A stretch of DNA of 64,000 nucleotides from Staphylococcus hsinchuensis (GCF_038789205.1 NZ_CP128355.1:1178001-1242000), one strand, 5' to 3'; counted from the first letter of the stretch, positions 15,420 to 22,575 are shown. The notes: generated by a model not told the origin, from the letters alone. Numbers and translations: made by a program.

Positions 15420-17711
15420 ATGGGATTACCTGATAGCGGTAAACCTCGCGCGAGTGATGTCGTCGATTGGTGTAATTACCTTATTAAAAACGGTATAGGT
15501 ACCGATGTCGATGGTCGGTTCGGGCGTTAAATTGGCGCCCGTAAAATAGTGTGAATTGCTGGAAACCCCTTAGAGCTTTAATAACTACAACGTAATCGGT
15601 AACGATAAGCGTGACAGTTAAAAAATATTAAAGATTGGGCAATCAGCAGCCAAGCCTCTACGGTAATAGTAGAGGAAGGTTCAACGACTAAGTGCCATCA
15701 ATTGATGGACTGCGCACTAGGTATTATAAAGATAAAAAATTTTATTATATTGGAGTTTATGATACTGCAGAAGATGCCTATAATGCCTATTTAAAGAAAA
15801 AAGATGAATTAAAATAATACCATGATATAGTCTAGTCTTACGTGAAAGCGTAAGGCTCTTTTATTAGAGCTATTTGACGTTATACAAGCGTAATCAGAAA
15901 TGGTTACAGGGAAAGACGTTAAATATAATATTACACAATGCTGGGACTTACCTAACTACATTCTTAAAAGGTACTGGGGTTTTATAACTTGGGGTAATGC
16001 GAATGCGATGGCACAAAAAAGTAACTATCGCGGTTATGATTTTAAAATTTATAGAAATACGCGAGACTTTATACCTAAACCTGGTGATTTTGCAGTGTGG
16101 GCGAACTCCAACCCTGGACATGTAGCGATAGTACTTGGTCCATCTACTAAAAGTTTTTTCTATTCGGCTGATCAGAATTGGTACACTGCTAACTCAACGG
16201 GTAGCGCTTGCTATAGAATCAAACACCCTTACGACGGTGGACCTGGTGGTATGGTTACGCATTTCGTAAGACCTCCGTATAAAGCCGAGAGTGCAACCAG
16301 TGCAAAACCGAATACACCAACTAAAGATGATGATGAAAAGAAACCAACCAAAAAAGATTGGAAAGAGGTTAAAGAAATCACAGTAAGCGCTGTCGATTTC
16401 AAACCAAAATACCCTAAAACGATAGATCATTACATTACAACAGGCAAGGAACGTCCACACAATCCTAAGGGTATTACAGTACGTAACGCGCAAATGATGA
16501 GCTCAGTCGAAGATTTATATAACGATAGAAAAAAATATAAAAGCATTCGAGAATATCCGCATTTTTATGTAGATCGTAATCACATATGGGCTCCGCGTCG
16601 TATGGTTTTTGAGGTACCTAGTGATCCTGATAATATTGTGCTTGAAGTATGTGAAGATTTAAGTGCAAGTAAAGCCGATTTTATTTTGAATGAAGTACAT
16701 GCGATGATTGAGGCAGTTTTTAGAATGAAAGAGAAGAAAGTTGAAATCAAACGTAGCAATATCAATATTGACCCTAAAATTTGGCGTACGATGTGGGAAC
16801 ATGTCGATTGGGATATGGTAGTGAAAGGTATCCCACAAAAAGAAATGTACGACAAGGTAGGTATCGCATTGTTAGAGCTTTATAACAAGCGTGATACTTT
16901 ATTAGCTGAACTTACAAAAGACAATAGTAAAAGTTCTAAAATTAACGTTGAAGTTAAGAATAAAAATAGGGACAATATCAATTCATCTACAAGTAAAAGT
17001 GATACTTCTTCAAGCACTTCAACAACCCCTAAAGTTACAGTAGTTTACAGTAATTACACATTCAACCGTGCAGTCAATATACAAGTAAATGTAAACCCAC
17101 AAATTAACTACGGTAATGGTTGGTACAGGGCGTCATACTCACAGACATTAAATGCAATGAACTCTCTTGATATTTGGAATAGTAGCGTTCAAAAATATCA
17201 AATGTTGAACTTAGGTAAGTATCAAGGTGTACCAGTTAGCAAACTCAACCAAATCTTACGAGGTAAGGGTACCTTATCAGGACAAGGCGAGGCATTCGCT
17301 TACGCTTGTAAAAAGTACCAGTTAAATGAAATCTATTTAATTGCTCACGCGTTCCTAGAAAGTGGCTACGGCCGTTCTAATTATGCGAGCGGTCGCTATG
17401 GTATTTATAATTACTTTGGTATAGGTGCATACGACTGGAACCCTAATTATTCAATCACCTTAGCACGTAATAGAGGGTGGACAACGCCCGCTAAGGGTAT
17501 TATCGGCGGCGCTAAGTTCGTAAGACAAGATTTCATTGACAAAGGTCAACAAACGCTTTACAGAATGCGCTGGAATCCACAACACCCTGGCACACATCAA
17601 TATGCAACAGACGTCAGATGGGCGCAGCACCAAGCTACAACAATTTACAATCTTTATCATGATATAGGCTTAAGAGGTTTATACTTCTTAAGAGATAAAT
17701 ACAAACAATAA
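15420..17711 (+). CDS. Tail-associated peptidoglycan hydrolase, CHAP plus glucosaminidase, split by a group I intron
   Basis: Exon 1 (15420-15527) starts at ATG after GGAGGTG and codes MGLPDSGKPRASDVVDW up to FGR; TAA follows at once. Exon 2 runs to 17711 and resumes at QCWDLPNYILKRYWGF, the core of the CHAP domain. Joining 15527 to 15936 gives about 627 aa, close to the roughly 630 aa phi11/80alpha tail hydrolase whose N-terminus has the same MGLP..QCWDLPNY layout. Catalytic residues would be Cys38 and His98 (SNPGHVAIV). Residues about 470-625 form a GH73 glucosaminidase with Glu511 in AFLESGYG. The Ser/Thr-rich linker near 370-400 separates the domains. The enzyme opens the wall during DNA entry. 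Without splicing only a 36 aa peptide is made, or a protein lacking the first CHAP helix from an internal ATG at 15900. Confidence 0.85.
15528..15935 (+). ncRNA. Group I self-splicing intron in the tail hydrolase gene
   Basis: All core elements are visible. P1 pairs exon end CGGGCGT (15521-15527) with GGCGCCCG, giving the U-G pair at the 5 prime splice site. The P element AATTGCTGG (15554-15562) pairs with Q, AATCAGCAGCCAAGC (15641-15655). The P6 hairpin CCTCTAC/GTAGAGG is at 15655-15675. R, GTTCAACGACTA (15679-15690), pairs with S, TAGTC (15828-15832), as P7. P9 CTTACG/CGTAAG (15837-15854) and further hairpins at 15855-15870 and 15890-15907 follow. The loop between R and S holds an endonuclease remnant. 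The 3 prime boundary is uncertain: P10 pairing and protein homology favour 15935/15936, although the last base would then be A rather than the usual G. Confidence 0.88.
15692..15817 (+). pseudogene. Remnant of an intron-encoded homing endonuclease (AP2-like C-terminal piece)
   Basis: A 41-codon open stretch in the P8-side loop of the intron reads RTRYYKDKKFYYIGVYD, then TAEDAYNAYLKKKDELK. The pattern G-x-Y-x-T-x-E-x-A-x-x-A-Y is the end of the AP2-type DNA-binding region found at the C-terminus of many phage HNH homing endonucleases. No HNH residues remain, and the frame is closed just upstream, so this is a decayed fragment. It indicates that the intron was once mobile. Confidence 0.65.
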
Positions 17712-17712
17712 C

Positions 17713-17741
17713 AGGGCTATCCGCTGGCAGCGGGTGGCCCT
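17713..17741 (+). other. GC-rich hairpin between the tail hydrolase and collagen-like fibre genes
   Basis: AGGGC with GCCCT and, inside, ATCCGC with GCGGGT make a two-step stem directly after the hydrolase stop. There is no clear T run, so it could be a weak terminator or an RNA processing or stability element. Confidence 0.5.
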
Positions 17742-17766
17742 AGTTTAATATAGAAAGGGTGTTCAA

Positions 17767-19071
17767 ATGACCATATACAAAACCAAAGACGTCATAACTA
17801 ACATCAACGAAAAAACTGTAAAAATTGGGAATATAGGCGTTAATTTTTACACCGAAGATAAACAAACCGCATCTATCAGAATCTATATTAATTGGAATAA
17901 ACAGCCTGTAAATTTAACAACAACAAACTTTAAACCTAAATTAGATTTATTTTTACAAGATGGTTCAATCTTTATTGATGAGCCTTTAAAGTTGGTTAAT
18001 CCTGAGGTTGGGCTCGTTCAATATGACATCAGAGATAACGTTATAAAACACGCTGGCACAGTTAACTGTAAATTATTTTTAGAATCACAAGACGAAAGTG
18101 TACACGTTGCAAATTTTGCTTTTAATATTGTTGATAGTGGTATCGAGGACGCTGTACAAAAAGAAATCAGTGTAAACCTTGTAGAAGACACTGTAAAGCG
18201 TATTATGAGCCAAGATTTAACGGTGTTACTTGATAACGGATTTAAAACGGAATTAACGACAGACTTACAAACATATCTTTCAAATAATAATGAGCAATTC
18301 CAAGGCCCTCAAGGTATTCAAGGAATACAGGGCGAGCAAGGTATACAAGGACCTAAAGGCGACAAGGGAGACACTGGCGCAACAGGTCCACAAGGACCAA
18401 AAGGCGAGCAAGGTCCAAAAGGTGACCAAGGTTTACAAGGGGTTAAAGGTGATACTGGTGCAACAGGTCAAACGGGCGCTCAAGGTCCTGTAGGTGCTAC
18501 TGGTCCGATTGGTCCAACTGGTCCACAAGGCCCACCTGGAAAAGATGGTAGAGATGGTGTTAATGGTAAAGATGGAGAAAAGGGTGAACCTTTTAAATAC
18601 ACTGATTTTACAACAGAGCAATTAAATAATTTAAAAGGACCTAAAGGTGACCCATTTAAATATACTGACTTTACACAATCACAATTAGACGCATTGAAAG
18701 GACCTAAAGGTGATGTAAATATCTCTGATACAGGGTGGATACCACTTACACTTTTAAATAATATACAGAATTCAACACAACCTAATTTCAGTTTTGGTCA
18801 AGTAACTAGTTATAGAATTGTAACCATAGGTACAATAAAAAGTGTAACCGTAAGGGGAGCAATTACAAATGTTAGTGGGTTTAATGGTACTTTAAGTAAA
18901 CTACCAATGGAGATAATAGGTAATAATATACCTGTTTTCTCAGTAAGAGTTTCTACTTTAAGTAAGAATATATTAATATTTCCAACAAACGATGGGAGTT
19001 TGAGATATTATGCAAGTACATCAATGTCTACTGATGATATAGTTCAATTTTCAGGTACTTGGTATATTTAA
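17767..19071 (+). CDS. BppU-like upper tail fibre with a collagen-like shaft
   Basis: A 434 aa fibre subunit. Residues about 1-165 form a BppU-type N-terminal domain ([20 protein letters not shown]; ending [19 protein letters not shown]). Residues about 178-275 are collagen-like Gly-X-Y triplets, including [16 protein letters not shown]. Then the segment [20 protein letters not shown] recurs in altered form as [18 protein letters not shown]. The last 110 residues are beta-rich, probably the receptor-contact knob. In 80alpha the gene after the tail hydrolase is likewise a collagen-like upper fibre, which supports the call. AAAGGGTG precedes the ATG. The shaft DNA is repetitive and likely prone to length change. 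Confidence 0.88.
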   Translation: MTIYKTKDVITNINEKTVKIGNIGVNFYTEDKQTASIRIYINWNKQPVNLTTTNFKPKLDLFLQDGSIFIDEPLKLVNPEVGLVQYDIRDNVIKHAGTVNCKLFLESQDESVHVANFAFNIVDSGIEDAVQKEISVNLVEDTVKRIMSQDLTVLLDNGFKTELTTDLQTYLSNNNEQFQGPQGIQGIQGEQGIQGPKGDKGDTGATGPQGPKGEQGPKGDQGLQGVKGDTGATGQTGAQGPVGATGPIGPTGPQGPPGKDGRDGVNGKDGEKGEPFKYTDFTTEQLNNLKGPKGDPFKYTDFTQSQLDALKGPKGDVNISDTGWIPLTLLNNIQNSTQPNFSFGQVTSYRIVTIGTIKSVTVRGAITNVSGFNGTLSKLPMEIIGNNIPVFSVRVSTLSKNILIFPTNDGSLRYYASTSMSTDDIVQFSGTWYI

Positions 19072-19082
19072 GGAGGAAAATA

Positions 19083-19415
19083 ATGTATAAACAAATATTT
19101 AATAAATCAGATGGAGCACCGAAGTTAATCAAAACAGGCATATTCGATACAGAACAATACACAGAGATTCAACCACCTAATGGATTATATCAACCGATAC
19201 ATTTTGACGGTGGCGAATGGGTTGGTACACCTTATGAAGAATGGAAGAAATCACAACCACCGTCCGACGCTCCAGAAAATGAAAGTCTAAAAAAAGATAG
19301 AGAAATAGCAGAATTATCAATGCAATTAATTCAATCGAAAGAGGAATTTGAACAGTTAAAAAATGAAATGGCAAGTTTAACATTAAAAATGTTGGAAGGT
19401 GAAACGAATGGGTGA
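19083..19415 (+). CDS. DUF2977-like small tail protein
   Basis: A 110 aa protein with a compact N-terminal part (MYKQIFNKSDGAPKLIKTGIFD, then PNGLYQPIHFDGGEWVGTPYEEW) and a C-terminal coiled coil with repeated Glu/Leu (ELSMQLIQSKEEFEQLKNEM). This is the DUF2977-type pattern found after fibre genes in staphylococcal phages. The ATG at 19083 follows AAGGAGG. It overlaps the XkdX-like gene by eight bases, so the two are probably translated together. Function unknown; it may attach to the baseplate fibre. Confidence 0.8.
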   Translation: MYKQIFNKSDGAPKLIKTGIFDTEQYTEIQPPNGLYQPIHFDGGEWVGTPYEEWKKSQPPSDAPENESLKKDREIAELSMQLIQSKEEFEQLKNEMASLTLKMLEGETNG

Positions 19416-19554
19416 AATTGGAATCCGTTATTATAAATTAGGTTTTTATACAAATGAACAATTTGCATTATTTGTTAAAACAGGTTACGTGACACCAGAA
19501 AAATACAAAGAATTAACAGGTGTTGAATATGATCCTGAAAAAGCACACGCGTAA
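19408..19554 (+). CDS. XkdX-family small phage protein
   Basis: A 48 aa protein, MGEIGIRYYKLGFYTNEQFA then LFVKTGYVTPEKYKELTG, matching the XkdX pattern of Bacillus and staphylococcal phages. XkdX proteins are encoded beside tail-fibre genes, and their role is unknown. The ATG lies inside the end of the previous gene with GGAAGGTG just upstream. It ends before a good terminator. Confidence 0.85.
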   Translation: MGEIGIRYYKLGFYTNEQFALFVKTGYVTPEKYKELTGVEYDPEKAHA

Positions 19555-19562
19555 ATGTTTGA

Positions 19563-19591
19563 AGTCGACTATTCAGTTAGTCGGCTTTTTT
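19563..19591 (+). terminator. Terminator at the end of the tail-fibre module
   Basis: AGTCGACTA pairs with TAGTCGGCT (one wobble pair) and a run of T follows. It stands between the tail module and the lysis module. Confidence 0.75.
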
Positions 19592-19610
19592 ATTTTAAGG
19601 AGGTGAAAAA

Positions 19611-19862
19611 ATGTCTGCAGATAAAATAAAACAATGGATTGGTTTAATTGGTGGGATGTTGAGTGCTTTATATTTAGCGTTGAAAGCAAGCGGTTTAGAT
19701 GTTCCGTTTTTAGATCCATCAAAATTAGAAGCATGGCAAAATTTCGCAACAACGTTAATTCCTTTCGTTATCGCTGCGTATGGTGTGTATAAGAACACGT
19801 ATTTAATTAAAGGCAAAGCAAAAGCGCAAGAACAATTATTAAAAAATAATGATTTAAAATAA
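19611..19862 (+). CDS. Phage holin
   Basis: An 83 aa protein with two hydrophobic segments (residues about 8-28 and 44-63) and a charged C-terminal tail (KGKAKAQEQLLKNNDLK). This matches small two-helix holins that form lesions in the membrane and let the endolysin reach the wall. AAGGAGGTG precedes the ATG. The endolysin gene starts 13 bases after its stop, the normal holin-lysin pairing. Confidence 0.88.
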   Translation: MSADKIKQWIGLIGGMLSALYLALKASGLDVPFLDPSKLEAWQNFATTLIPFVIAAYGVYKNTYLIKGKAKAQEQLLKNNDLK

Positions 19863-19874
19863 GGAGTGATATAG

Positions 19875-21329
19875 ATGAGTCAAGAAAGTTGGAAAGGCGT
19901 ACCTGTTGAATTTCAGTTATTGCCAAAAGGTACACGTAGAAGTGGTCAGAAATTACGTAAAGGAAAACCTGAATTCTTAGTTGCACATGACACAGGTAAT
20001 ATAAACACAACAGCACAAAACAATGTAGATTACTATCGTAATTCCTACAATATTGATATTAGTCAAACAGCTAGTGCTCATGTGTTTGTGGATGATAAAC
20101 ATGCGATTGTCTGTGTACCTTTAAACGAGAAAGCGTGGCACGTCTTATATAATGCAACGACAGATAATAAATGGTATGGCGTAGACGCTAACGACGGTGC
20201 CGTTGGCGTTGAAATCTGTTATTTTACTGACAAAAAACGTTCTCAAAAATCACTTGAAAACGGCGCAAAAGTTTTAGCCTATTTAGCAGAAAAAAATGAC
20301 ATCCATTATCAGACAGAGATGCCAGGTCATCAAGATATTCAATCTAATAAGCAAGACCCTGGCAATGTGTTACAGGCTGCAGGTTATGGACGTGCTACAT
20401 CAAACCTTGATAAAATCGTAGCTAAATATTATAAAAAAGATGTAAAAGTTAAGCCTATAGAAATACCAGACACAAAATCAAAGCCCAAAACAACCATTGG
20501 TAAAACGCAAAGCTATATTAATAAGCGTTTAAAAACTTATTTAAACGGTACTGTAGACAGTCCTAATCGAGTTAAATCACGCACATATCGTGAACCTGGA
20601 TTTTTACCGATGGAAAAGGGGGCAATTGATGTGGACCGCAGATTTAATGCACAATGCGTGGATGTGGTTAAAGATTACATCATAGCTATTTCAGACGGTA
20701 AGTTACAAACTTGGGGTAATGCCAGAGATTATGTCAATAACAATCTTGAACCTTATTTCACTTGGCATAAAAATACACCTAGCTTTGTACCGCCTAAAGG
20801 TTCAATCGGTATAGCAACTTTTGGAACTCCTGCTTTTAATCAATATGGCCACATTTGGATAGTGGAAAAAGCAAATAGAAATACGCAGACAGTTATAGAG
20901 CAAAATTTGAACGGACAAGCCAATTTACCACCTAAACGTCGTGTCGATAATTATTATGGTTGTGCTGGCTTCTGGGTGCCGAATGTACGTAAAAACGTTG
21001 TACAAAAAGCAGTTGAAAAGACGAAAAACACAGTGGCCAAAACACAAACGATTAAAACAACATGGGATTGGTCAGGCAAGTTTAATGCAGGTACAACAAT
21101 TAAAGTACGTAAACAACCTGGTTTGGCTGGTCAAATATTAAATAGGGATCGATGGTTAGAAAAGAATGATAGCGTAGAGTTTGTTTCAATTACGAAAAAG
21201 GATAATTATTGGTGGATTAAATTTAAACAAGATGGTGAGTTTGTATATTGTGCGATTACTAAAATGACAGATTTAAAAGGGCGAATTAAATATGAAAAAG
21301 ATTTATTCGGCACAATTAAGTGGTATTAA
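19875..21329 (+). CDS. Endolysin: amidase_2, CHAP and SH3b domains
   Basis: A 484 aa lysin. Residues about 30-190 form an N-acetylmuramoyl-L-alanine amidase of the amidase_2 type, with zinc His38 in LVAHDTGN, GVEICYF, and a second His in MPGHQD. Residues about 240-370 form a CHAP endopeptidase with Cys261 (AQCVDVVKDYI) and His326 (YGHIWIVEKA). Residues about 395-484 look like an SH3b wall-binding domain. Most staphylococcal lysins I know have CHAP first, so this order is notable. GGAGTGATAT precedes the ATG. It follows the holin directly and is the last large prophage gene. Confidence 0.9.
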   Translation: MSQESWKGVPVEFQLLPKGTRRSGQKLRKGKPEFLVAHDTGNINTTAQNNVDYYRNSYNIDISQTASAHVFVDDKHAIVCVPLNEKAWHVLYNATTDNKWYGVDANDGAVGVEICYFTDKKRSQKSLENGAKVLAYLAEKNDIHYQTEMPGHQDIQSNKQDPGNVLQAAGYGRATSNLDKIVAKYYKKDVKVKPIEIPDTKSKPKTTIGKTQSYINKRLKTYLNGTVDSPNRVKSRTYREPGFLPMEKGAIDVDRRFNAQCVDVVKDYIIAISDGKLQTWGNARDYVNNNLEPYFTWHKNTPSFVPPKGSIGIATFGTPAFNQYGHIWIVEKANRNTQTVIEQNLNGQANLPPKRRVDNYYGCAGFWVPNVRKNVVQKAVEKTKNTVAKTQTIKTTWDWSGKFNAGTTIKVRKQPGLAGQILNRDRWLEKNDSVEFVSITKKDNYWWIKFKQDGEFVYCAITKMTDLKGRIKYEKDLFGTIKWY

Positions 21330-21343
21330 AGTAAAATTTGTAG

Positions 21344-21482
21344 TACAATAACTATAGACAGACCATGTCTTGTTTCCAGATAATCATACTATATAGATTA
21401 TCGTGGATATGTATTTTTACAAAAAAATTGTCAATAACACTATATTATACTGGGGTCGGCCTTATGGTCGGCCTCTTTTTTT
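21344..21482 (+). ncRNA. Candidate small structured RNA after the endolysin gene
   Basis: A -10-like TACAAT at 21344-21349 is followed by three hairpins: AGACA/TGTCT (21356-21370), CCaGATAATC/GATTATCgTGG (21376-21405) and a ten-pair GGGGTCGGCC stem (21452-21475) with a T run. No reading frame of interest lies here. The last hairpin certainly works as a terminator for the lysis genes. Whether an independent RNA of about 125 bases starts near 21356 is uncertain, since the -35 is weak. Confidence 0.35.
21452..21482 (+). terminator. Strong terminator after the lysis module
   Basis: A ten-pair stem with three wobble pairs, loop TTAT, followed by seven T. It ends the late transcript and insulates the mini-cassettes downstream. 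Confidence 0.8.
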
Positions 21483-21539
21483 GTGCTTAAAAAATTATGA
21501 AATAAATCATAAAATTAGAAGAATGTGCCGAAAAACTTA

Positions 21540-21578
21540 CAATATCATGTTGCAATATTGGTACATAAATAGTATAAT
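21540..21578 (+). promoter_or_regulatory. Promoter with inverted repeat for mini-cassette 1
   Basis: TTGCAA (21550-21555) and TATAAT (21573-21578) are 17 bases apart. CAATAT (21540-21545) and ATATTG (21555-21560) form an inverted repeat across the -35 box, so a repressor could bind here. A good binding site, AAAGGAGGTG, and the first peptide gene follow. Confidence 0.65.
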
Positions 21579-21605
21579 TATAAGTGTAGAAAGGAGGTGC
21601 AAACA

Positions 21606-21716
21606 ATGAGAAGAACTGAAAGAAATAAAGACCAACTTTCTACACTTGAAAAGTTCCAGCTGATAACAGACATCGCTAAAAATCTTGTTATCATGCTTGT
21701 TGAATTTTTCAAATAG
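21606..21716 (+). CDS. Mini-cassette 1, first gene: 36 aa peptide of unknown function
   Basis: A 36 aa peptide whose first half is charged (MRRTERNKDQLSTLEKF) and whose second half is a short amphipathic helix (ITDIAKNLVIMLVEFFK). It has a strong binding site, AAAGGAGGTG, seven bases before the ATG, and its own promoter, which argues that it is translated. A GGGGC hairpin follows at once. I do not recognise it. Size and hydrophobic C-terminus are compatible with a small membrane-active peptide, but that is inference. Confidence 0.55.
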   Translation: MRRTERNKDQLSTLEKFQLITDIAKNLVIMLVEFFK

Positions 21717-21721
21717 GCACT

Positions 21722-21738
21722 AAGGGGCTTAGCCCCTT
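21722..21738 (+). other. GGGGC hairpin between peptide genes of cassette 1
   Basis: AAGGGG and CCCCTT pair around CTTAG. An equivalent hairpin occupies the same place in cassette 2 (22379-22394). It could attenuate transcription or protect the 3 prime end of the first peptide message. Confidence 0.6.
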
Positions 21739-21740
21739 TG

Positions 21741-21758
21741 CCTATAATATATTATAGG
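21741..21758 (+). promoter_or_regulatory. Perfect 18-bp palindrome overlapping a TATAAT box
   Basis: CCTATAATATATTATAGG is identical on both strands and contains TATAAT. It precedes the second peptide gene and may be an operator and internal promoter. Cassette 2 has the shorter palindrome TATTATATAATA (22410-22421) at the matching place. Confidence 0.45.
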
Positions 21759-21768
21759 GGTGATAAAA

Positions 21769-21873
21769 ATGCAAGAGAAATCTAAAATATTGACTATTTG
21801 TACGATTATAACCAACGTTATAATTACAATTATTTATGTAAATAAGCTGATAAAAATATTTAAACAAAAATAA
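21769..21873 (+). CDS. Mini-cassette 1, second gene: 34 aa hydrophobic peptide
   Basis: A 34 aa peptide dominated by one membrane-spanning stretch (ILTICTIITNVIITIIYV) between basic ends, MQEKSK and KLIKIFKQK. GGGGTG lies before the ATG. Its size and layout are those of type I toxins and small phage membrane peptides, but no family is recognised. It lies between the GGGGC hairpin and the helix-turn-helix gene, as does a similar peptide gene in cassette 2. Confidence 0.5.
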   Translation: MQEKSKILTICTIITNVIITIIYVNKLIKIFKQK

Positions 21874-21910
21874 AAAATGTTCTTCTCATTGTTTGATTTT
21901 ATGAAAGAAG

Positions 21911-22117
21911 GTGTTTCAAATCAATTCAAGTGAAATTAAGCAAGTAATTAATCGCTTGCTTTCTTCTGATATAAAAGCTAATCAAATTCAAATCGACACA
22001 GGTTTACAACGCTCGCTAATTTCAAAATTACGAAATGGACAAGTTAAACTTGATAATATAACTTTTAAAAAAGCAATGATATTATACGAATATGCTAAAA
22101 CCCACCTAAAAAGTTAG
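21911..22117 (+). CDS. Mini-cassette 1, third gene: small helix-turn-helix protein
   Basis: A 68 aa protein, GTG start at 21911. Residues about 22-45 (IKANQIQIDTGLQRSLISKL, then RNGQ) fit an XRE/Cro-like helix-turn-helix. It is a paralogue of the protein at 22556-22753: both share the I-x-x-L-x-x-SD, DTG, RNG and LYEYA..HLKS positions, with roughly 40% identity by eye. AGAAGGTG is too close to the GTG for a normal start, so the true start is uncertain. Its last codons (for HLKS and stop) also encode the terminator stem. It probably binds the cassette inverted repeats; this is inferred. Confidence 0.65.
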   Translation: MFQINSSEIKQVINRLLSSDIKANQIQIDTGLQRSLISKLRNGQVKLDNITFKKAMILYEYAKTHLKS

Positions 22118-22131
22118 GTGGGTAATTTTTT
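22101..22131 (+). terminator. Terminator formed by the last codons of the cassette 1 HTH gene
   Basis: CCCACCTAA and TTAGGTGGG pair around AAAG and are followed by TAATTTTTTT. The stem covers the final codons and the stop of the coding region. Confidence 0.85.
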
Positions 22132-22153
22132 TATAAAAAATATAAGAAAAGTG

Positions 22154-22182
22154 TTGACTATTACACATATGTGTAATGTAAT
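22154..22182 (+). promoter_or_regulatory. Promoter with an 18-bp perfect palindrome for mini-cassette 2
   Basis: TTGACT (22154-22159) and TGTAAT (22177-22182) are 17 bases apart. The spacer is filled by ATTACACATATGTGTAAT (22160-22177), a perfect palindrome. A dimeric repressor bound here would block RNA polymerase completely. Confidence 0.75.
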
Positions 22183-22189
22183 TATATAT

Positions 22190-22234
22190 GTAAGGTTGAG
22201 ATACACCTTACAGACCACCATGAGAGGAGGTGGT
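22190..22234 (+). promoter_or_regulatory. Leader hairpins that enclose the ribosome binding site of cassette 2
   Basis: Hairpin 1 pairs GTAAGGT (22190-22196) with ACCTTAC (22205-22211). Hairpin 2 pairs ACCACC (22214-22219) with GGTGGT (22229-22234), which covers part of the Shine-Dalgarno AGGAGGTGG. Translation of the 44 aa peptide starting at 22239 could thus be held low unless the structure opens. Confidence 0.6.
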
Positions 22235-22238
22235 AAAT

Positions 22239-22373
22239 ATGGACGACATCATAAAAATACTGACGTTTATCATATTAGCAACAATACGACAAACGCCAGA
22301 TATTTTAAAACAACTAAGAAAATGGCACCTTGATTATCTAAAAGCCAAGAAAGATAATCAGAAAGATGATTAA
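22239..22373 (+). CDS. Mini-cassette 2, first gene: 44 aa amphipathic peptide
   Basis: A 44 aa peptide with a hydrophobic N-terminal half (IIKILTFIILATI) and a basic, charged C-terminal half (RKWHLDYLKAKKDNQKDD). It has a dedicated promoter, a strong but structured binding site and a following GGGGC hairpin. It takes the place of the 36 aa peptide in cassette 1, although the two sequences do not align clearly. Unrecognised. Membrane activity is plausible from composition only. Confidence 0.55.
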   Translation: MDDIIKILTFIILATIRQTPDILKQLRKWHLDYLKAKKDNQKDD

Positions 22374-22378
22374 TCCTA

Positions 22379-22394
22379 AGGGGCGTAAGCCCCT
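22379..22394 (+). other. GGGGC hairpin between peptide genes of cassette 2
   Basis: AGGGGC and GCCCCT pair around the stable tetraloop GTAA, followed by a short pyrimidine run. It is the counterpart of the hairpin at 21722-21738. Confidence 0.6.
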
Positions 22395-22440
22395 CCCTCT
22401 TTTCATGGTTATTATATAATAGATGGGTGGTAAATTTCAA

Positions 22441-22575
22441 ATGAAATTAAAAATAAGTTTAATATTGATATTGGTTACTATCATGTTATTACCCGAAATA
22501 ATAAAATTAATGCGTTTAAAACATATGAATTTATTAGGTTATAAATATGAGGGTGATGAGCTTGTCAGAATATAA
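22441..22575 (+). CDS. Mini-cassette 2, second gene: 44 aa hydrophobic peptide
   Basis: A 44 aa peptide with a hydrophobic N-terminus (KISLILILVTIMLLPEIIKL) and a short polar tail (YKYEGDELVRI). GGGTGG precedes the ATG. Its end overlaps the start of the helix-turn-helix gene, so the two are probably translated as a pair. It corresponds in place and character, but not clearly in sequence, to the 34 aa peptide of cassette 1. Function unknown. Confidence 0.5.
   Translation: MKLKISLILILVTIMLLPEIIKLMRLKHMNLLGYKYEGDELVRI

Noticed and set aside
15530..15900. Reading the hydrolase as a pseudogene broken by a frameshift or insertion sequence
   Set aside because: The intervening DNA has the ordered core elements and pairings of a group I intron and no terminal inverted repeats or transposase.
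15900..17711. Treating the tail hydrolase as a complete gene starting at ATG 15900
   Set aside because: This ATG lies in an intron hairpin, has no binding site, and would remove the conserved N-terminus found in exon 1.
18290..18621. Open frames in other phases of the collagen-like region
   Set aside because: They arise from the 9-base Gly-X-Y periodicity of the real gene.
21403..21609. 68-codon frame between the lysin and cassette 1
   Set aside because: It crosses a strong terminator and the cassette 1 promoter and lacks a binding site.
22118..22333. 71-codon frame across the cassette 1 terminator and cassette 2 promoter
   Set aside because: It runs through a terminator, a promoter palindrome and the real peptide gene in another phase.
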